A stretch of 64,000 nt of DNA from Cristatella mucedo (lineage: Eukaryota; Bryozoa; Phylactolaemata; Cristatellidae). The stretch lies in the NCBI GenBank assembly GCA_009760855.2, contig WPIO01000020.1:1328501-1392500 (forward strand), in the 5' to 3' direction. Under the pieces are notes generated by a model, which was not told the DNA's origin, did not search any database, and saw nothing but the letters and a program-made list of their open reading frames with translations. The position numbers and the translations under genes were made by a program. Shown piece after piece: positions 52,280 to 63,904 of the stretch. Position 1 is the stretch's first letter; each line of letters begins with the position of its first letter.

Positions 52280-53532
52280 TAGGCATTGGCATCTAATCTG
52301 GACCTAGTCAAGGTCCAGAGTCATCAGTGACGGAATAAGAGGTTTTGGTCGGTGCGAAGCTCGAAAGAAGGCAAGCCGACAAGAAGCTGACTGAACTTGT
52401 CGCACGCCCACGCCGCCGCCGAAAGGCACTCTTTTTCGATCTGAGCGTATCTCGTTTCGGCGCCGGACAACGTGAGGGATGCAGATGCGACGGTTTGAAC
52501 ATCCTGCTCTCATGATCCATGGCACTGCAGCAGAGCGGCACCTAGATCATAGCTACTGGCATCGGCGCTGACAATCGCCGACTGTTGTAGGTCAAAATAG
52601 GCCAACACTGGTGCCTTAGTCAAGAGCGACTTCGCCTCTCGGAATGCTTTCTTCTCGTTAGCGCCTCCAGTACCACACTGAGTCAGACGAGAGGTCGCTT
52701 GGCGGTTTAAGACAGTCTCTAGATTTGGCACAAACCGGCTGAGGTAATTCATTATACCAAGGCATCGCTTTAGCTCGGCTATGTTGGTCGGATCAGGGAG
52801 GTTGAGGGTGGCTTCTATTTTTTTCATCTGACAATCTGATGCCGCTGGCATCACTAACAGGTCCTAATAACGTCAAAGTGAGTTGAAGGAATATACACTA
52901 CTCTCTATTTAATATATGCCCGACTTTGAAATTGCGGTAATGACGAAACTCAATCTACCATCATGCTCAGCCACCGTGGATCCATACACCAAATAATCGT
53001 CTAAGCAAAGGGCTGCACCTTTGATGATACCCAATAAGTCGTACATCGGCCGCTGAAAGATCTCGGGTTCGCTAATAATGCCAAAGGGCAGAGCCGGCAA
53101 AAGCAAAAACGTCCAAACGGTGTTACAAACATCCTTAAGCGAGCGCTTTCTTGGGACAATGGAATGGCCCAAAATCCGCTTGAGGCATCAAACTTAGAGA
53201 ACAGCGTAGCACCAAAAAGCTTTGGCTAAGTCTCATCAAGTGTAGGTAGAGCGTACCTTTTTAGAAACCACTTCCTGATTCATGCGCTTCAAGCCGCCAC
53301 AAAGGCGAACTTTGCCGTTGAGCTTCAGGACCGGTACGACTGGCAGCACCATTCGGTCGGCTGTGATACACGTTCGGGGATGCTGTTCCTCTCCATTCGA
53401 AGGACTTCGTCCTTTACCAAAGGAACAGCGCTCTGGGCATGCGGCGAGCTGTGTGTAGGCAGTATAGTTCTGCATCTGGTTCGTGACGAATTTTTCATGT
53501 GCTGGCATAGGATTAATCCGATCTTTCCACAC
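52280..53532 (-). pseudogene. reverse transcriptase/RNase H remnant of the Gypsy fossil
   Basis: Frames are split at about 53235, 53160 and 52900. Visible blocks are LNGKVRLCGGLKRMNQEV, KFDASSGFWAIPLSQ, LCLDDYLVYGST (catalytic Asp pair present), then PTNIAELKRCLGIMNYLSRF, KAPVLAYFDLQQSAIVSADA and LLVGLPSFELRTD. The family order is normal. Confidence 0.85.
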
Positions 53533-54800
53533 ACCGGTTCGCAGAGATTAGTCCCCTCTAAGCTGAGTTTGGTCAGTCTCATACATAGAGAAGCTTGCCG
53601 GCTGAGGAAACTATTTCTTGCCCGGCGACTTCGTAGACTGGCCGCAGATAAATCGTTCCCTTCCGCTTTAACCTCGTTTTGAAGGACCCGTGCGAGCTAG
53701 GCGATTGCCGACACTTGTGTAGTTTTGTCGCTGAAGGCTCAAAATGAGGCGGTCGTAGTAGTCGAGCGTATTTGTCTTCCGTAATGACGGTTTCGTCAGC
53801 GCCACTATTGATTTCAAGCGGAATGGTCATTCAATACACTAACAAATCCACTTGCAGGGTAATCATGCGTCCTCACCGACTGCGACTTTACAGCTTCCGG
53901 CTTTATAATGGCATCTACGGAGTAATTCTTATCACAGGATTCAGCTACGACCTCTCTCACGTTGGCAAAAGGTTTTATGTGTGATTTGCAGCACAATGCG
54001 AAGTGGCAAATCTTTCGGCAGTTATTGCTAGGGTGGTCGCGTGCCGGGCAGCACCCAGTAGTGTGAGCCGAGTTTCAGTTCCGGCAACTGTTAGATTCCT
54101 CTTCATCTTGGGGCCGCCCAGCTCTCCTACGATCTATGCGGCTGCGATCCTCTAAGGACGCAGAGCTCAGGAGACAGTCGACGGATTATGATCGCCGATG
54201 AACCGCATAGACATCTGAAGCCGGGTGTTGAACACTCAGCTGTGACTTTACCCGTCTGACGCGTCTTCTGCAATCCCACAGTAAATGTAAGGTTGAGGAT
54301 TAGTTGCAGGACTTGTGAAAGTTTGAGGTCGGACACGTTTACAGCAGGCGATCTCGAATCAACTCATCCTTCATCGAACCGTATTTGCAGCGAGAAGCTA
54401 AAACGCGCGTAGTGCACGCATGAATCCATCTGCATAGATATGTTGACAGCGGCGTTTAAACGGAGCCGGATCGTGGATGATATTCCTTCGCGATATGAGG
54501 CAGTCATCACATTTGCCCAAGATGACATCCAGCGTATTCATTTGGCCGATCTCATAATTAAAGGTGTCAAATATCGCTTCAGCCTGCGCTCCTATGACGT
54601 ACTACAGTGTACTTATCTATACATCCTGGCCCTCCGCCATCAGATTGGTTGGGGTCAGCTAACAGCGAAAACGGTTTCTCCCAGCGTCCGTAACGCCGGC
54701 TCGTCAAACGAAAACTCTGTTGGATGGATTTGCTTTGCCATCTCTTGAGCTTTGATGCTATTCAGGTGACGATCTCGAACTTCACTGCTGCCGCCATGTA

Positions 54801-55010
54801 ATCAAAAGAAGCTTAGAGGAAGGGCAGCACACGTTTATTGGCAGCCATTTCATATTTACTCCAAGGGCCACACGGGTGACCATGACTTCTCCTGATTGGT
54901 CACGTTGTTGTGGCCCGCTCCGGGAGCTCTGCTATCGCAAACGCTGGCAGTGACCGTAGCATAGTTCCAGACTTTCGCTACATGCGAGCTGAAGGTTCGA
55001 TCACCAATAT
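54801..55010 (-). repeat. candidate 5' LTR of the Gypsy fossil
   Basis: On the minus strand GACCAATCAG (CCAAT box) is followed by AATAAACGTG and an end at TTACA. TGGCGGCAGCAG, a possible primer-binding site, comes directly after, just before Gag. No matching second LTR was found left of 51100, so this is tentative. Confidence 0.35.
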
Positions 55011-55209
55011 TTCTATTTTGTGCGACGGACGTGAGATGATTAGAGGCTAACGAGCGGATAATGGAAGATAGCAGGACTCGGGGGAGCTTGAAAATAGGAG
55101 AGCAAGGAGGTCGAATAGGTAGGCTGATCCAAGCGAGTGAAGCGACCTGCAAGCCTGAGGATCTTGAAATCGATTCAATTCTAGATAGGGAGCTAGTAAA
55201 TCTCTCAGA

Positions 55210-55510
55210 CATAATAATAATAATAATAATAATATTGCACTTGATAAAGCGCCCTCAGAGAACTTAATCTCTTTCTAGGCGCTTTACATTTGCTGCAAAG
55301 TGATACGCAATAGAATAGTAAGTAAAATCATGCTTGAAAAACAAACAAAATGAATAACATGGTTAGGGGTTACATGCACTGGGTCAGCATGCAAATGTGG
55401 TTAGTGGCAGCATGAACAGTGTCAGCACGCATAAGCACATCGAGGACGAATCACAAGGACCCACTAAATGCTGTCCTAAATAGGTATGTTTTTAAGTTTC
55501 TTTTAAATGT
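55210..55510 (-). repeat. LINE-A 3' end, near-identical to 3061-3361
   Basis: Tail, hairpin and 3' UTR, ending where the coding region begins (GTTTTTAAGTTTCTTTTAAA). It differs from the copy at 3061 at only about two positions over 300 bp. It is strongly 5' truncated. Confidence 0.95.
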
Positions 55511-56544
55511 AACATGTGCGATGTGGCAGCTACTGTGGACCATAACGTAGCTGCCATATCAAACCTCTTCCGTCTGAGCTTTATTAGCTACTATTCAAGC
55601 GTCAAATCCTTCACGGCTGCAAGGCAGAGATTTACAGTATACCAGTAATCATCCTCCTCCTCTCCAGCAATTCCCGAAAACGGTGGCGTCGGGTTCGAAG
55701 TTGTATTTTCATCTTTGAGCATGAGTGTTAAGTTAGTCGAGCTAGCAGTTTAGTGGCGCCATTCTCAGTCCAGCAGAGAGATGCTTAAAGGCCCAGTTTA
55801 AAGCATTCTCGGGAGTATACGTCAGAGAAAAGAAAGGTTACACGTCGGTATTTTGCTGGAACTGGACATCGTCCTACACTTAGCCCGTACCACGTGCAGG
55901 CTATTGGGCCTATTACATTGATGTGGGAATGCCACGACGGCTATCGTTAAGTCTGGACTAAGGCTGCCAACCAGCCAAAGACGAGTCGAAGGTCTCGTTG
56001 TTGCTATCTGCCAGATGGTGCGATCGTCGAGGCTAACCGCGCACACACGCACGGCGCGAAAGCAGAATACACACATTTCGCATGCACATTTCCGTACATA
56101 GCAGGGCGGTCGCAGCCAGCTGTGGCTGGGGTACAAAGTCTTTTGTCCGACTAAGGGAGCGTGAGGGGCATGATTGGCGTGAGGGGCCAGTGAGCGCATG
56201 CGGCAGGCTTCGTTTCCAGGACCTGATCCATCAGGCATCTTGTGACAGCTAGCTGCCTCTTGAAAGCCGCTCGGCCATAAAATTAGTTACGTCTAGCCTA
56301 GAAATGAATACAGATCGCGAGCGCTTTCATAGCCCTTCCCTACCAAAAGAAAAGACCTCAGCGTGACCATAATGAAACTCGCTTGCGTGAGTAGCTGGCT
56401 ACTCAATGCCACAAATCTCCAGCTTTCAGGCCCCGGCGCTTGAATGCAGCCAGGGTTCGACAGTCCAGAGTCCACTCCGAAGTACGCGGAGCCGCTTTAA
56501 CAGCAGGCAGCTTCTGTAATAAATGCTTCCCTTTCACTCCGCTC
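55511..56544. other. no recognised feature
   Basis: No assignable genes or repeats. The 138-residue minus ORF at 55822-56238 has no recognisable domain. Confidence 0.4.
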
Positions 56545-56655
56545 AAGAGAACATATATTCACCCAGTCGCTTTACGTTCACAGCAGGGCTCGAGCCTACG
56601 ATCTTTGTAGTTAAAGACAAGCAAGTAGCCCTTGCGCCAAACCAGGGCGGTCTCA
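56545..56655 (-). repeat. diverged tRNA-derived SINE head
   Basis: On the minus strand GGTTTGGCGCAAGGGCTACT is A-box-like and TAGGCTCGAGCCCTGC is B-box-like. This is the same head architecture as SINE-2, but the LINE-A tail is missing. Confidence 0.5.
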
Positions 56656-56917
56656 CCTGGTGGTGTGTCGAATCAATTCTTGGAGGTTATCTTCACTAGC
56701 GCCGTATAATGAAATAAGGCCGAGGAACGTCTTTAAATGACGCCGGCGGCGTCTGCTATGGGCGCATTGGGTGCCTGCTTGTTTTATACCTGCTGAGGAG
56801 GCCACTATTCTTTCATTAGACGTATCTCGAGGCCGTGAGACAAGGCTGGGAAGTAGCTGCATTAATGAATAAAAACCGTAAAGGAATAGCTCTTTTAGGT
56901 ACATTTGAGTTTTTGGG

Positions 56918-57040
56918 CACACACACACACACACACACACACGCACGAACGCACGCACGCGCGCACACACACACACATACACACATACATACACTCACAA
57001 ACGCACATGCGTACACTCACAAACGCACATGCATACACAA
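56918..57040. repeat. (CA)n compound microsatellite
   Basis: A CA run followed by CG-containing variants (CGCACGAACGCACG) and two copies of the 22-mer TCACAAACGCACATGCRTACAC. The open frames here on both strands are artefacts. Confidence 0.95.
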
Positions 57041-57139
57041 GCCACGCATGAACGCTCACCAGCAGACGCAGGCAGGCCCACCCAGGAGCACGCACAAGCA
57101 CAAAAAGGATTAAACAAATGCTGTAAGAAACAGGTGCGT

Positions 57140-57365
57140 TTTAGCTACTTTGTAAGTGTTGTTATGTCAGAGAACGCCGTAAGGTCAGTCGGGTGTGAGT
57201 TCCAGGCTTTGGTTGCCAACGAACCAAAGGCTCGGTCTCCGAAGGAATTCGGATTTTTTCGAGGCATGGCTTAACGATTTGAGTCAGAAGAGCGAGTGGT
57301 ACGATGCCTAACCTTTTTGAAGAGTAGTTCTGATAGGTTGGCTGAGCCATAGAATGAAGAGACCT
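57140..57365 (-). repeat. LINE-A C-terminal fragment
   Basis: The minus-strand equivalent of the SFGDRAFSSYAPKAWNSLPT region in decayed form (57162-57350). It abuts a plus-strand LINE-A in opposite orientation. Confidence 0.7.
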
Positions 57366-57369
57366 AAAC

Positions 57370-57870
57370 GTGAGTGACTCTGCCAGCTGAATATCCCGTT
57401 GAATCGGTTCGAAATTTAGGTGTCATGTTCCAAAGTGACCTCTCGTTAGACGACCACACCCGCCCCACAATCAAGTCTGCCTACTTTCAGCTACATAACA
57501 TTGCTAAAATTCGGGCTTGTTTAGATAAGGATACCACGTCTAAGTTGATCCGTGCATTCGTAACATCCCGTCTCGACTTCTGCAACTCACTGCTTACTGG
57601 ACTACCGGCATGTGAGATCAGGCGATTGCAGCTGGTGCAAAACTCCACCGCTTGTCTGTCGTGAGCGTCGCAGTTGCCACATCACACCACTTCTCGCCGA
57701 CCTGCACTGGCTACCAGTCAAGCAACGGATCGACTTCAAGGTTTTGTCGCTCACTTTTAGGTCACTTCATTCTTTGGCTCCAGCCTATCTCTCAGATCTA
57801 CTCCCCCACCAGGCCAAGCATCGTACCACCCGCTTTTCGGAATCTAACAGTCTACCAATACCTCGTGAAA
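57370..57870 (+). repeat. LINE-A C-terminal coding segment
   Basis: The plus-strand frame 57374-57664 (PVESVRNLGVMFQSDLSLDD, LDFCNSLLTGLPACEIRRLQ) is followed after a small deletion by 57612-57870 (HITPLLADLHWLPVKQRIDF). It is cut at SLPIPRENL by the SINE-2 insertion. Confidence 0.88.
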
Positions 57871-57887
57871 ACCTTATATATATATAT

Positions 57888-58022
57888 ATAATTAATTTAT
57901 ATAGCGCCCTAAGAGAACTTAATCTCTATTCAGGCGCTTCACATATGCCTCGGGCTCGAGCCCACGACCTCAGTCAGACCTTGGTCGGGGCGAGCACGTT
58001 AACCGCTAGACCAAACTAGCTC
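57888..58022 (-). repeat. SINE-2 (tRNA-derived) inserted in LINE-A
   Basis: A full-length copy, preceded on the left by a short (TA)n run. On plus: AATTTATATAGCGCCCTAAG, CATATGCCTCGGGCTCGAGC and AACCGCTAGACCAAACTAGC. Confidence 0.88.
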
Positions 58023-58210
58023 GGCGTTAAATTTGTATGCTGACCCTGTGCTTGTCACCCCTAACCATATTATTCATTTTGTTTGTTTTTCAAGCATGAT
58101 TTTACTTACCATTCAATTGCATTTCCCTTTGCAGCAAATGCATAGCGCTTAAAAAGAGATTAAGTTCTCTGAGGGCGCTTTATCAAGTGCATTATTATTA
58201 TTATTATTAT
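58023..58210 (+). repeat. LINE-A 3' UTR and tail
   Basis: 3' UTR from TTTGTATGCTGACCCTGTGC through the hairpin GCGCTTAAAAAGAGATTAAG, ending in TTATTATTATTATTATT. Confidence 0.88.
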
Positions 58211-58575
58211 TAAATCCTTTGGAGACCGCGCTCGTATGCTCCTAGAACCTGGAACTCACTCCCGACTTGCGTCAGAATATCCCCTGACTTGACCACATTT
58301 AAAAATAGCTTAAAAACACACCTATTTAGGACAGCATTTAGTGGGTCCCTGTGATTCGTCCTTCAAGTGCTTACGCGTGCTGACACTGTGCATGCTGCCA
58401 CTGATCACATTTGCATGCTGACCCTGTGCATGTCACCCCTAGCCATGTTATTCATGCTGTTTGTCAAGCATGATATTACTCCCCATTCACTCGCGTTTCC
58501 CTTTGCAGCAAATGTAAAGCGCCTGGAAATAGATCTCTGATGGCGCTTTATCAAGTGCATTATTATTATTAATAT
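58211..58575 (+). repeat. LINE-A C-terminal end, 3' UTR and tail
   Basis: It begins at AAATCCTTTGGAGACCG (KSFGDR), continues through KTHLFRTAFSGSL, the 3' UTR and the tail ending ATTATTATTAATATTATTA. It follows directly on another LINE-A tail, so two tails are in tandem. Confidence 0.88.
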
Positions 58576-58579
58576 TATT

Positions 58580-58690
58580 ACTGAACCTTGAAGTTGATAC
58601 GCTGCTTGATTTGGAGCCACTGCAGGTCAGCAAAACGTGGGGCAATGTGGCAAGTGCACCGCTCACGCCAGATAAGGCTGGTTGAAGATT
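58580..58690 (-). repeat. LINE-A fragment
   Basis: ACCTTGAAGTTGATACGCTG and GCACCGCTCACGCCAGATAA match the minus-strand coding region around HITPLL. It is short and diverged. Confidence 0.65.
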
Positions 58691-58844
58691 ATAGTTAATA
58701 GTTGCAGAGTTCTGCTTAAAGTCTCTGAGAGGCAGAGGCCTCTCACTTATAGTGCAAGAGATTTTTATACGCCTTTGTTTTTATTAATTTGAACGGCTGT
58801 GGCTTGCTGTGGCATGCTGGTTGCTCTGCTGCTGGCTATCATTT

Positions 58845-58920
58845 GCTGTGCATGTAAAGTGCCTAAAAAGAGATTAAGTTTTCTGAGGGCGCTATACAAA
58901 TGTATTATTATTAGTATTAC
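58845..58920 (+). repeat. LINE-A-type 3' tail
   Basis: GTAAAGTGCCTAAAAAGAGA, then TTAAGTTTTCTGAGGGCGC and ATTATTATTAGTATTA. Confidence 0.8.
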
Positions 58921-59279
58921 ATCCACACACATACACTCACGCACCAGAAACCATCGAAGTATCGATCAGGACTGTCGTACCTGTCATGCCGGCTTGGATT
59001 ATTTGATCCGGATTCATTTGCATCAATTTGCATTTCATTCCGGATCCATTTGCATCCATTGCTCGAGTGTCAGTAAAGACCGCCACTGCAAACAAACGAC
59101 GACAGTGCCCTAGACAGGACGGAGACATCGCAGCGGTCGAAGCTTGATGTTAGCGACGGCCGTTGAAATTATGTCACTTGTGAAGGCTTGACTAATGTGC
59201 TGAGGAAGTTCTCTTGGAGCGCTATACAAATGAATTATATTTTACAAATGAATTATGTTACTGGCCATTGCTGAGAGGT

Positions 59280-61165
59280 CTGACTTCCCGGATATTAACG
59301 GCTCAGCCGAAAAGTTATCAGCCTTCTTTACTGAAAAATTGTAAACATTTGTGCCTCCATAAAGCCCCTCCAAGTAAAGCAATTGTGGAATTCCAACCTG
59401 AGATCCTTCTTAAAAGATTTTCCGAGGTTTCTGCATGCAACGTGGCTATGTTAATAAGGTCTATTAAAAAGAGCTCGTCTCCTGAAGACCATATACTATC
59501 ATCTCTGTGGTCTTTAATGGCAGATCAACGTAGCCCTGCAGTAACCAAGATTTTTAATGCTTCTTTAGAAAAAGGGGTCGTATCCAAATCCTTCAAATCA
59601 GCAATCGTTAGGCCGATACTTAAAAAGCCTGGATTAGATACAGAGGTCCTTGCAAACAATAGCCCAGTTTTCCTTCTTCTTTTTTTTGGTCAAAGATTCT
59701 TGAAAAATCATCGCTAAGCAGCTGGTAGCACATATTGAAAAGAATGTAATGTCAGAAACATTTCAATCGGGGTTCAAGAGGCAGCGCTCCACTGAAAGTA
59801 CTCTGTTCCGGGTTAACAATGACATTCTATGAGGCAACGATGACAGGAATTTCACTGCCCTAGCTCTGCTAGATCTAGATTTATCAGCTGCCTTCGACAC
59901 CATTGATCACGATGTTCTACTTGAACAATTAAAAGCAGCGATCGGTCTGGCCGACGAGGCACTGGCGTGGTTTAAATCGTACTTGTCTCACCGTGTTCGA
60001 TCAGTGTCGTGTGGAGGTCAGGTTTCACACACGAGACCGGTCACCCGTGGAGTCCCTCAAGGGTCCATCCTCGGTCCTCTGCTGTTCTCCATTTATACCC
60101 AACCTCCGGGAAAAGTGATTCAGGCCCATGGAATAAGATATCACTTTTATGCTAACGAGACTCGGCTGTATTTGTCATTAAAACCGTCGACATCAGCTGC
60201 AGCAACTGATAAACTGAGTGCTTGCCTTACCGACATTCGATCCTGGACGTCGGAAAATTTCTTGAAACTAAATGACGATAAAACTAAACAGCTTCTCATA
60301 AGGACATCCTAAGCGTGTGGCTGGATTAGAAGGCTCATGTTCATATCACCGCGTGTTTGAAATTTAGGTGTAGTTTTCGACAGCTGCCTAAATTTTAAAA
60401 GCTTCATTCAAAAGACTTCTACAGCTAGCCACCACGTCCAATCCCTGTCTAAGATAAGGGGTTGACTTCCACAATGGCTTGCGAAAAATTTAACTAGCTC
60501 TTTAGTTCTGTCTCGGCTTGATTATTGTAATTCCCTTTTGGCTGGGCTACCAAAAAAGCAACTAGGCCACCAAAAGGCTATGAATAGGATTACATGATTA
60601 TTTTTCAAGTCTCAGAGGTTTGATCACATGTGTCCTTTTCTAAAAGAGCTAGGATGGCTGCCGGTTGATCAACGGATACAGAGCGAAGTTCTTACGCTGA
60701 CCCACAAGGCCCGCCACGGCTTGGCTCCTTCGTACCTAGCTGAACTGCTGCACATGTTTCAGCCTCTTGGCGCCCTCAGATCCTGTGTGGACACTAATTT
60801 AGCTATTCCTTTCCTTCGCTTAAAGGCCATCGGCGACAGAAGCTTTAGCTCTGCAGGTCCAAGACTGTGGAACTCGCTCCCACAATTCTTACGCAACGAC
60901 AACTACTCTCCTGCTGCCGACTATGGCTCATCATTTCCAGCGGTCCTGAGCTGCTACTTCCATGCAATCACTCCCTAAACTGCTCTCCTGACTCTGCTAT
61001 GCTTCCCACTTTCTCTTTGTTGCGTGAAATGAAGTCTGTTGGCTACCAAATGCGTACCGAAAGCCGCTTAGGCTGTGAGTTCGCTATGCAAAACTCTCCT
61101 GCGTAACACTTACATAGTTTTTGTGGAGTTACAGACAGAGATACATTGCATTACTTACATTACAA
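59280..61165 (+). mobile_element. LINE-B, longest copy, frame broken
   Basis: A plus-strand non-LTR retrotransposon. The frame 59214-59717 holds the RT fingers ([40 protein letters not shown]). Motif A is near 59880 (LSAAFDTIDHDVLL). The frame 59983-60312 has GVPQGSILGPLLFSIY, but FYADD is changed to FYANE, losing both catalytic Asp. The frame 60628-60978 holds the C-terminal LGWLPVDQRIQSEVL. It ends with an ATTAC-like run at about 61145-61163. It is inactive. Confidence 0.9.
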
Positions 61166-61599
61166 TCAAGCAGCTGCTGAAAATGAGGCAAGAATCCACA
61201 TCAGGGTCGCGACCAGTCTGCCGGATTTGGCAAGTTTTATAACATCTACACATTATGCATAACACTAGCATCGGAAACATCTTATGTCATAATTTGTTGT
61301 TTCGTTCCTAATCTTTGCCATCCATAACGTTTTTCAAACTCGGGGATTATTTTTGGCTGATACAATCATTTTTTTAAATCCATTTTCAACACATTTATTT
61401 GTTGAGCAGCCATTAATGTGTCGAGAGCAGACAGCAAATATTGACCAATATAACGATCTAGCTTAGGAATCACAGGGTGAAACAAGGATGTGTCCAACTG
61501 ATGCCTCAGGACAGATATTTAAAGTATATTTCGTGCATTCAATAGCGAAGTATCAGTAGACCCATTCGACAGTAGACTCTGAGCACGACTACTCTCAGA
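61166..61599. other. no recognised feature
   Basis: AT-rich spacer, nothing assignable. Confidence 0.4.
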
Positions 61600-61712
61600 A
61601 GACTACTCTCTGTCGCGTTTCTCTTTGCAGCAAATGTAAAGCGCCCAGAAAGAGACTGAGTTCTCTGAGGGCGTTTTATCACGTGCATTATTATAATTAT
61701 TATGCAGCCAAA
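61600..61712 (+). repeat. LINE-A 3' tail
   Basis: TTTGCAGCAAATGTAAAGCG, then CCCAGAAAGAGACTGAGTTC and TCACGTGCATTATTATAATT. Confidence 0.85.
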
Positions 61713-61974
61713 GGATCAAGCATCCAATCAAAACGTATATTATCGTTGGCCAAGCCCTATATCCGCAGTCCACTACTAAGTCTGCCAGCAGATTAAGTCG
61801 GTCACGTCATTTGTACCTTGTCAACGGCTCGTAAACATTAATCTTTGATGAAGAAGTTCAAAAGGCAACATCCGTCCGTCCCACAATCGAAGCTACGGGA
61901 CAGCAGAAGTTAGGCAATATTCTCAGAAAGTTTGTTGGGCGTGGGTTCATCTTCCGTTCAAAAACTACTGATTT

Positions 61975-62122
61975 CACAGCCTCTTTTTGTGTAGTGGCAG
62001 AAGAACCTTATAGGCTGTTACAACCGCTTGCAGCGGCAATAAAGGGTGGCCCACCGAAATCACGATCTTGGTACAGAGGTTGTAAAAAACAACTGTCTTA
62101 CATAGCGTGCCACCACGGCTTC
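61975..62122 (-). repeat. SINE-1 (tRNA-derived), diverged
   Basis: CAGCCTCTTTTTGTGTAGTG, ACCGCTTGCAGCGGCAATAA and GTGCCACCACGGCTTCC on plus match SINE-1 read on minus; part of the B box is deleted. Confidence 0.75.
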
Positions 62123-62263
62123 CATTGGAGCCATATTCACGGCCGAAGCATCCACCCTAACATCTTAGATACCACAAATACGCGTATATACAATGTATTC
62201 TATAGACGCTCTATAGACGCGCGTAGATGCCACACCCACAGTAGATACCACACATCCACGTAG

Positions 62264-62962
62264 GTGACATCCCGTCTTGACTTCTGTAACTCACTACTTG
62301 CTGGTCTACCGGCATGTGCAATCAGGCACTTACAGCTGGTGCAAAAATCTCCAGCTAGGCTTGTCTGTTGTGAGCGTCGACGTTGCCACATCCCGCCACT
62401 TCTCGCCGACCTGCACTGGCTACCAGTCAAGCAACGGATCGACTTCAAGGTTCTGTCGCTGACTTTTAGGTCCCTTAATTTTTTGGCTCCAGCCTACCTA
62501 TCAGATCTACTCCCCCACCAGGCTCAGCATCATATCACCCACATTTCGGAATCAAACTGTTTATTTATACCTCATACAAACCTCAACTCTTTTGGAGGCC
62601 GTGCCTTTATTTCGTATGTTCCCAAAGCCTGGAAATCACTCCCGACTTGCGTCAAGACATCCCCTGACTTGACCACATTTAAAAAGAAATTAAAAACGCA
62701 CCTATGTATGACAGCATTTAATGGGTCCCTGTGATTCGTCCTTTATGTGCTTATGCGTGCTGACACTGTTGCATGCTGCCACTAACCACACTTGCATGGT
62801 GATCCTGTGCATGTCACCCCTAATCATGTTATTCATGTTGTTTATCAAGCATGATACCACTCACCTTTCGATCGTGTTTCATTTGCAGCAAATGTAAAGC
62901 TCGTAGAAGGGGATTGAGTTCTCTGAGGGCGCTTTATCAAGTGTATTATTATTATCATTATT
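62264..62962 (+). repeat. LINE-A C-terminal coding end, 3' UTR and tail
   Basis: The 156-codon frame 62264-62734 is open from TSRLDFCNSLLAGLPACAIR to AFNGSL. The 3' UTR and hairpin tail follow, ending ATTATTATTATCATTATTAT. It is 5' truncated. Confidence 0.92.
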
Positions 62963-63904
62963 ATTACCACTACGGAAAATGTTTGCGCGAACCAGTCGAG
63001 TTAGGTCACTTTAAGTAATCGATTCATTGAAAGCATCTAATATAAACTGTTCTCGCCTTCTTAGTCTTTGATTGTGGACCTAGATCTCAGTGAAATCTGT
63101 ATGCGTTGCAGCTGGTTGCCAAACGTCTTTCCTACAACCGACAGTGACAAAAACTGAACATGCCAGATGATACAGCCGCCAACGACGTAATCCTAGCGCT
63201 TAGCCAGCCGCAGGCATTGCATCCGACACGTATAAGCAGGAGGTCCTCTGCTCCGGCGACGTATAAGCAGGAGGTCCTCTGCTCCGATGATGGCGAATAA
63301 AACTGGAGGCATGCGTGAGCACCGGTTCGCTGAGCTGGGGGTCACCGGTGTGCAGGTAAATGTTACATGCATACAATCTCTTCCTTTCAGAGCTTTCTCT
63401 CATTGAGCGTCTGCATTCAGTTGTATCCGCCTGTCATCCTTGAATAAATATTGTTATTGGCGTCCGTCCAGTGCCGGCTATCGCCCGGATTTAGTTTGAT
63501 CATTTGTCTACAAACCTACTGGAGGAAATATGGCCGTACTCAAGCGCTGCGATTGTCTAACTGGTTCCTTTACCGACTTCCCAGATGCGAACGAGTTGAA
63601 TGAAGTCAAGCGTGTGTCCTCTCTAAAGTGCTGCTGATCAGCCAGCTTTTACTCTTGAACTCAAGACTTCAGGGAAAGCAGACCAAGAGAAACTGAGCGT
63701 AATGATTTTGACCTCGGGTGGGTGGCCAGCAGCATATTCCAGGGCAGGCAGGTCGTCTTTTGGTGTATGGCGTTGCTCGTGTACAGGCAAACTATGACAG
63801 TGGAGAGTGAGGCATATTAATAGGTAGATCTTTTTTTAATGGGGGATGCAAAGCCCGCCCCCTATTAGCTATCTTATGCTTCTCGGGCAGATTGGCTCAT
63901 TAGG
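62963..63904. other. unassigned region with promoter-like tandem repeat
   Basis: No gene recognised. Contains the tandem repeat at 63228-63289 and an AATAAATATTG motif near 63443; the arrangement could be a solo LTR but no second copy is present. Confidence 0.35.
63228..63289. repeat. 31-bp tandem duplication
   Basis: ACGTATAAGCAGGAGGTCCT followed by CTGCTCCGGCG, then the same unit again ending CTCCGATG. Each unit contains TATAAG and the palindromic AGGAGGTCCTCT-like core. Confidence 0.9.

Larger units (their letters stand above)
51100..54800 (-). mobile_element. Gypsy-type LTR retrotransposon gag-pol fossil
   Basis: Read from 54800 to 51100 on the minus strand, the order is Gag, protease, RT, RNase H, integrase, as in Ty3/Gypsy. 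Gag shows IGAQAEAIFDTFNYEIGQ and MKDELIRDRLL (about 54600 and 54370) and a decayed Cys/His knuckle near 54030. Protease is at 53700-53830 (INSGADETVI for the usual D-S/T-G site, so the catalytic Asp appears changed). RT has KFDASSGFWAIPLSQ and LDDYLVYG. RNase H has VSADASSYDLGAALLQ. Integrase has GFKHMKTSPNCPLANGEVER. Many stops and frameshifts are present and no envelope gene was seen. The element is inactive. Confidence 0.88.
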
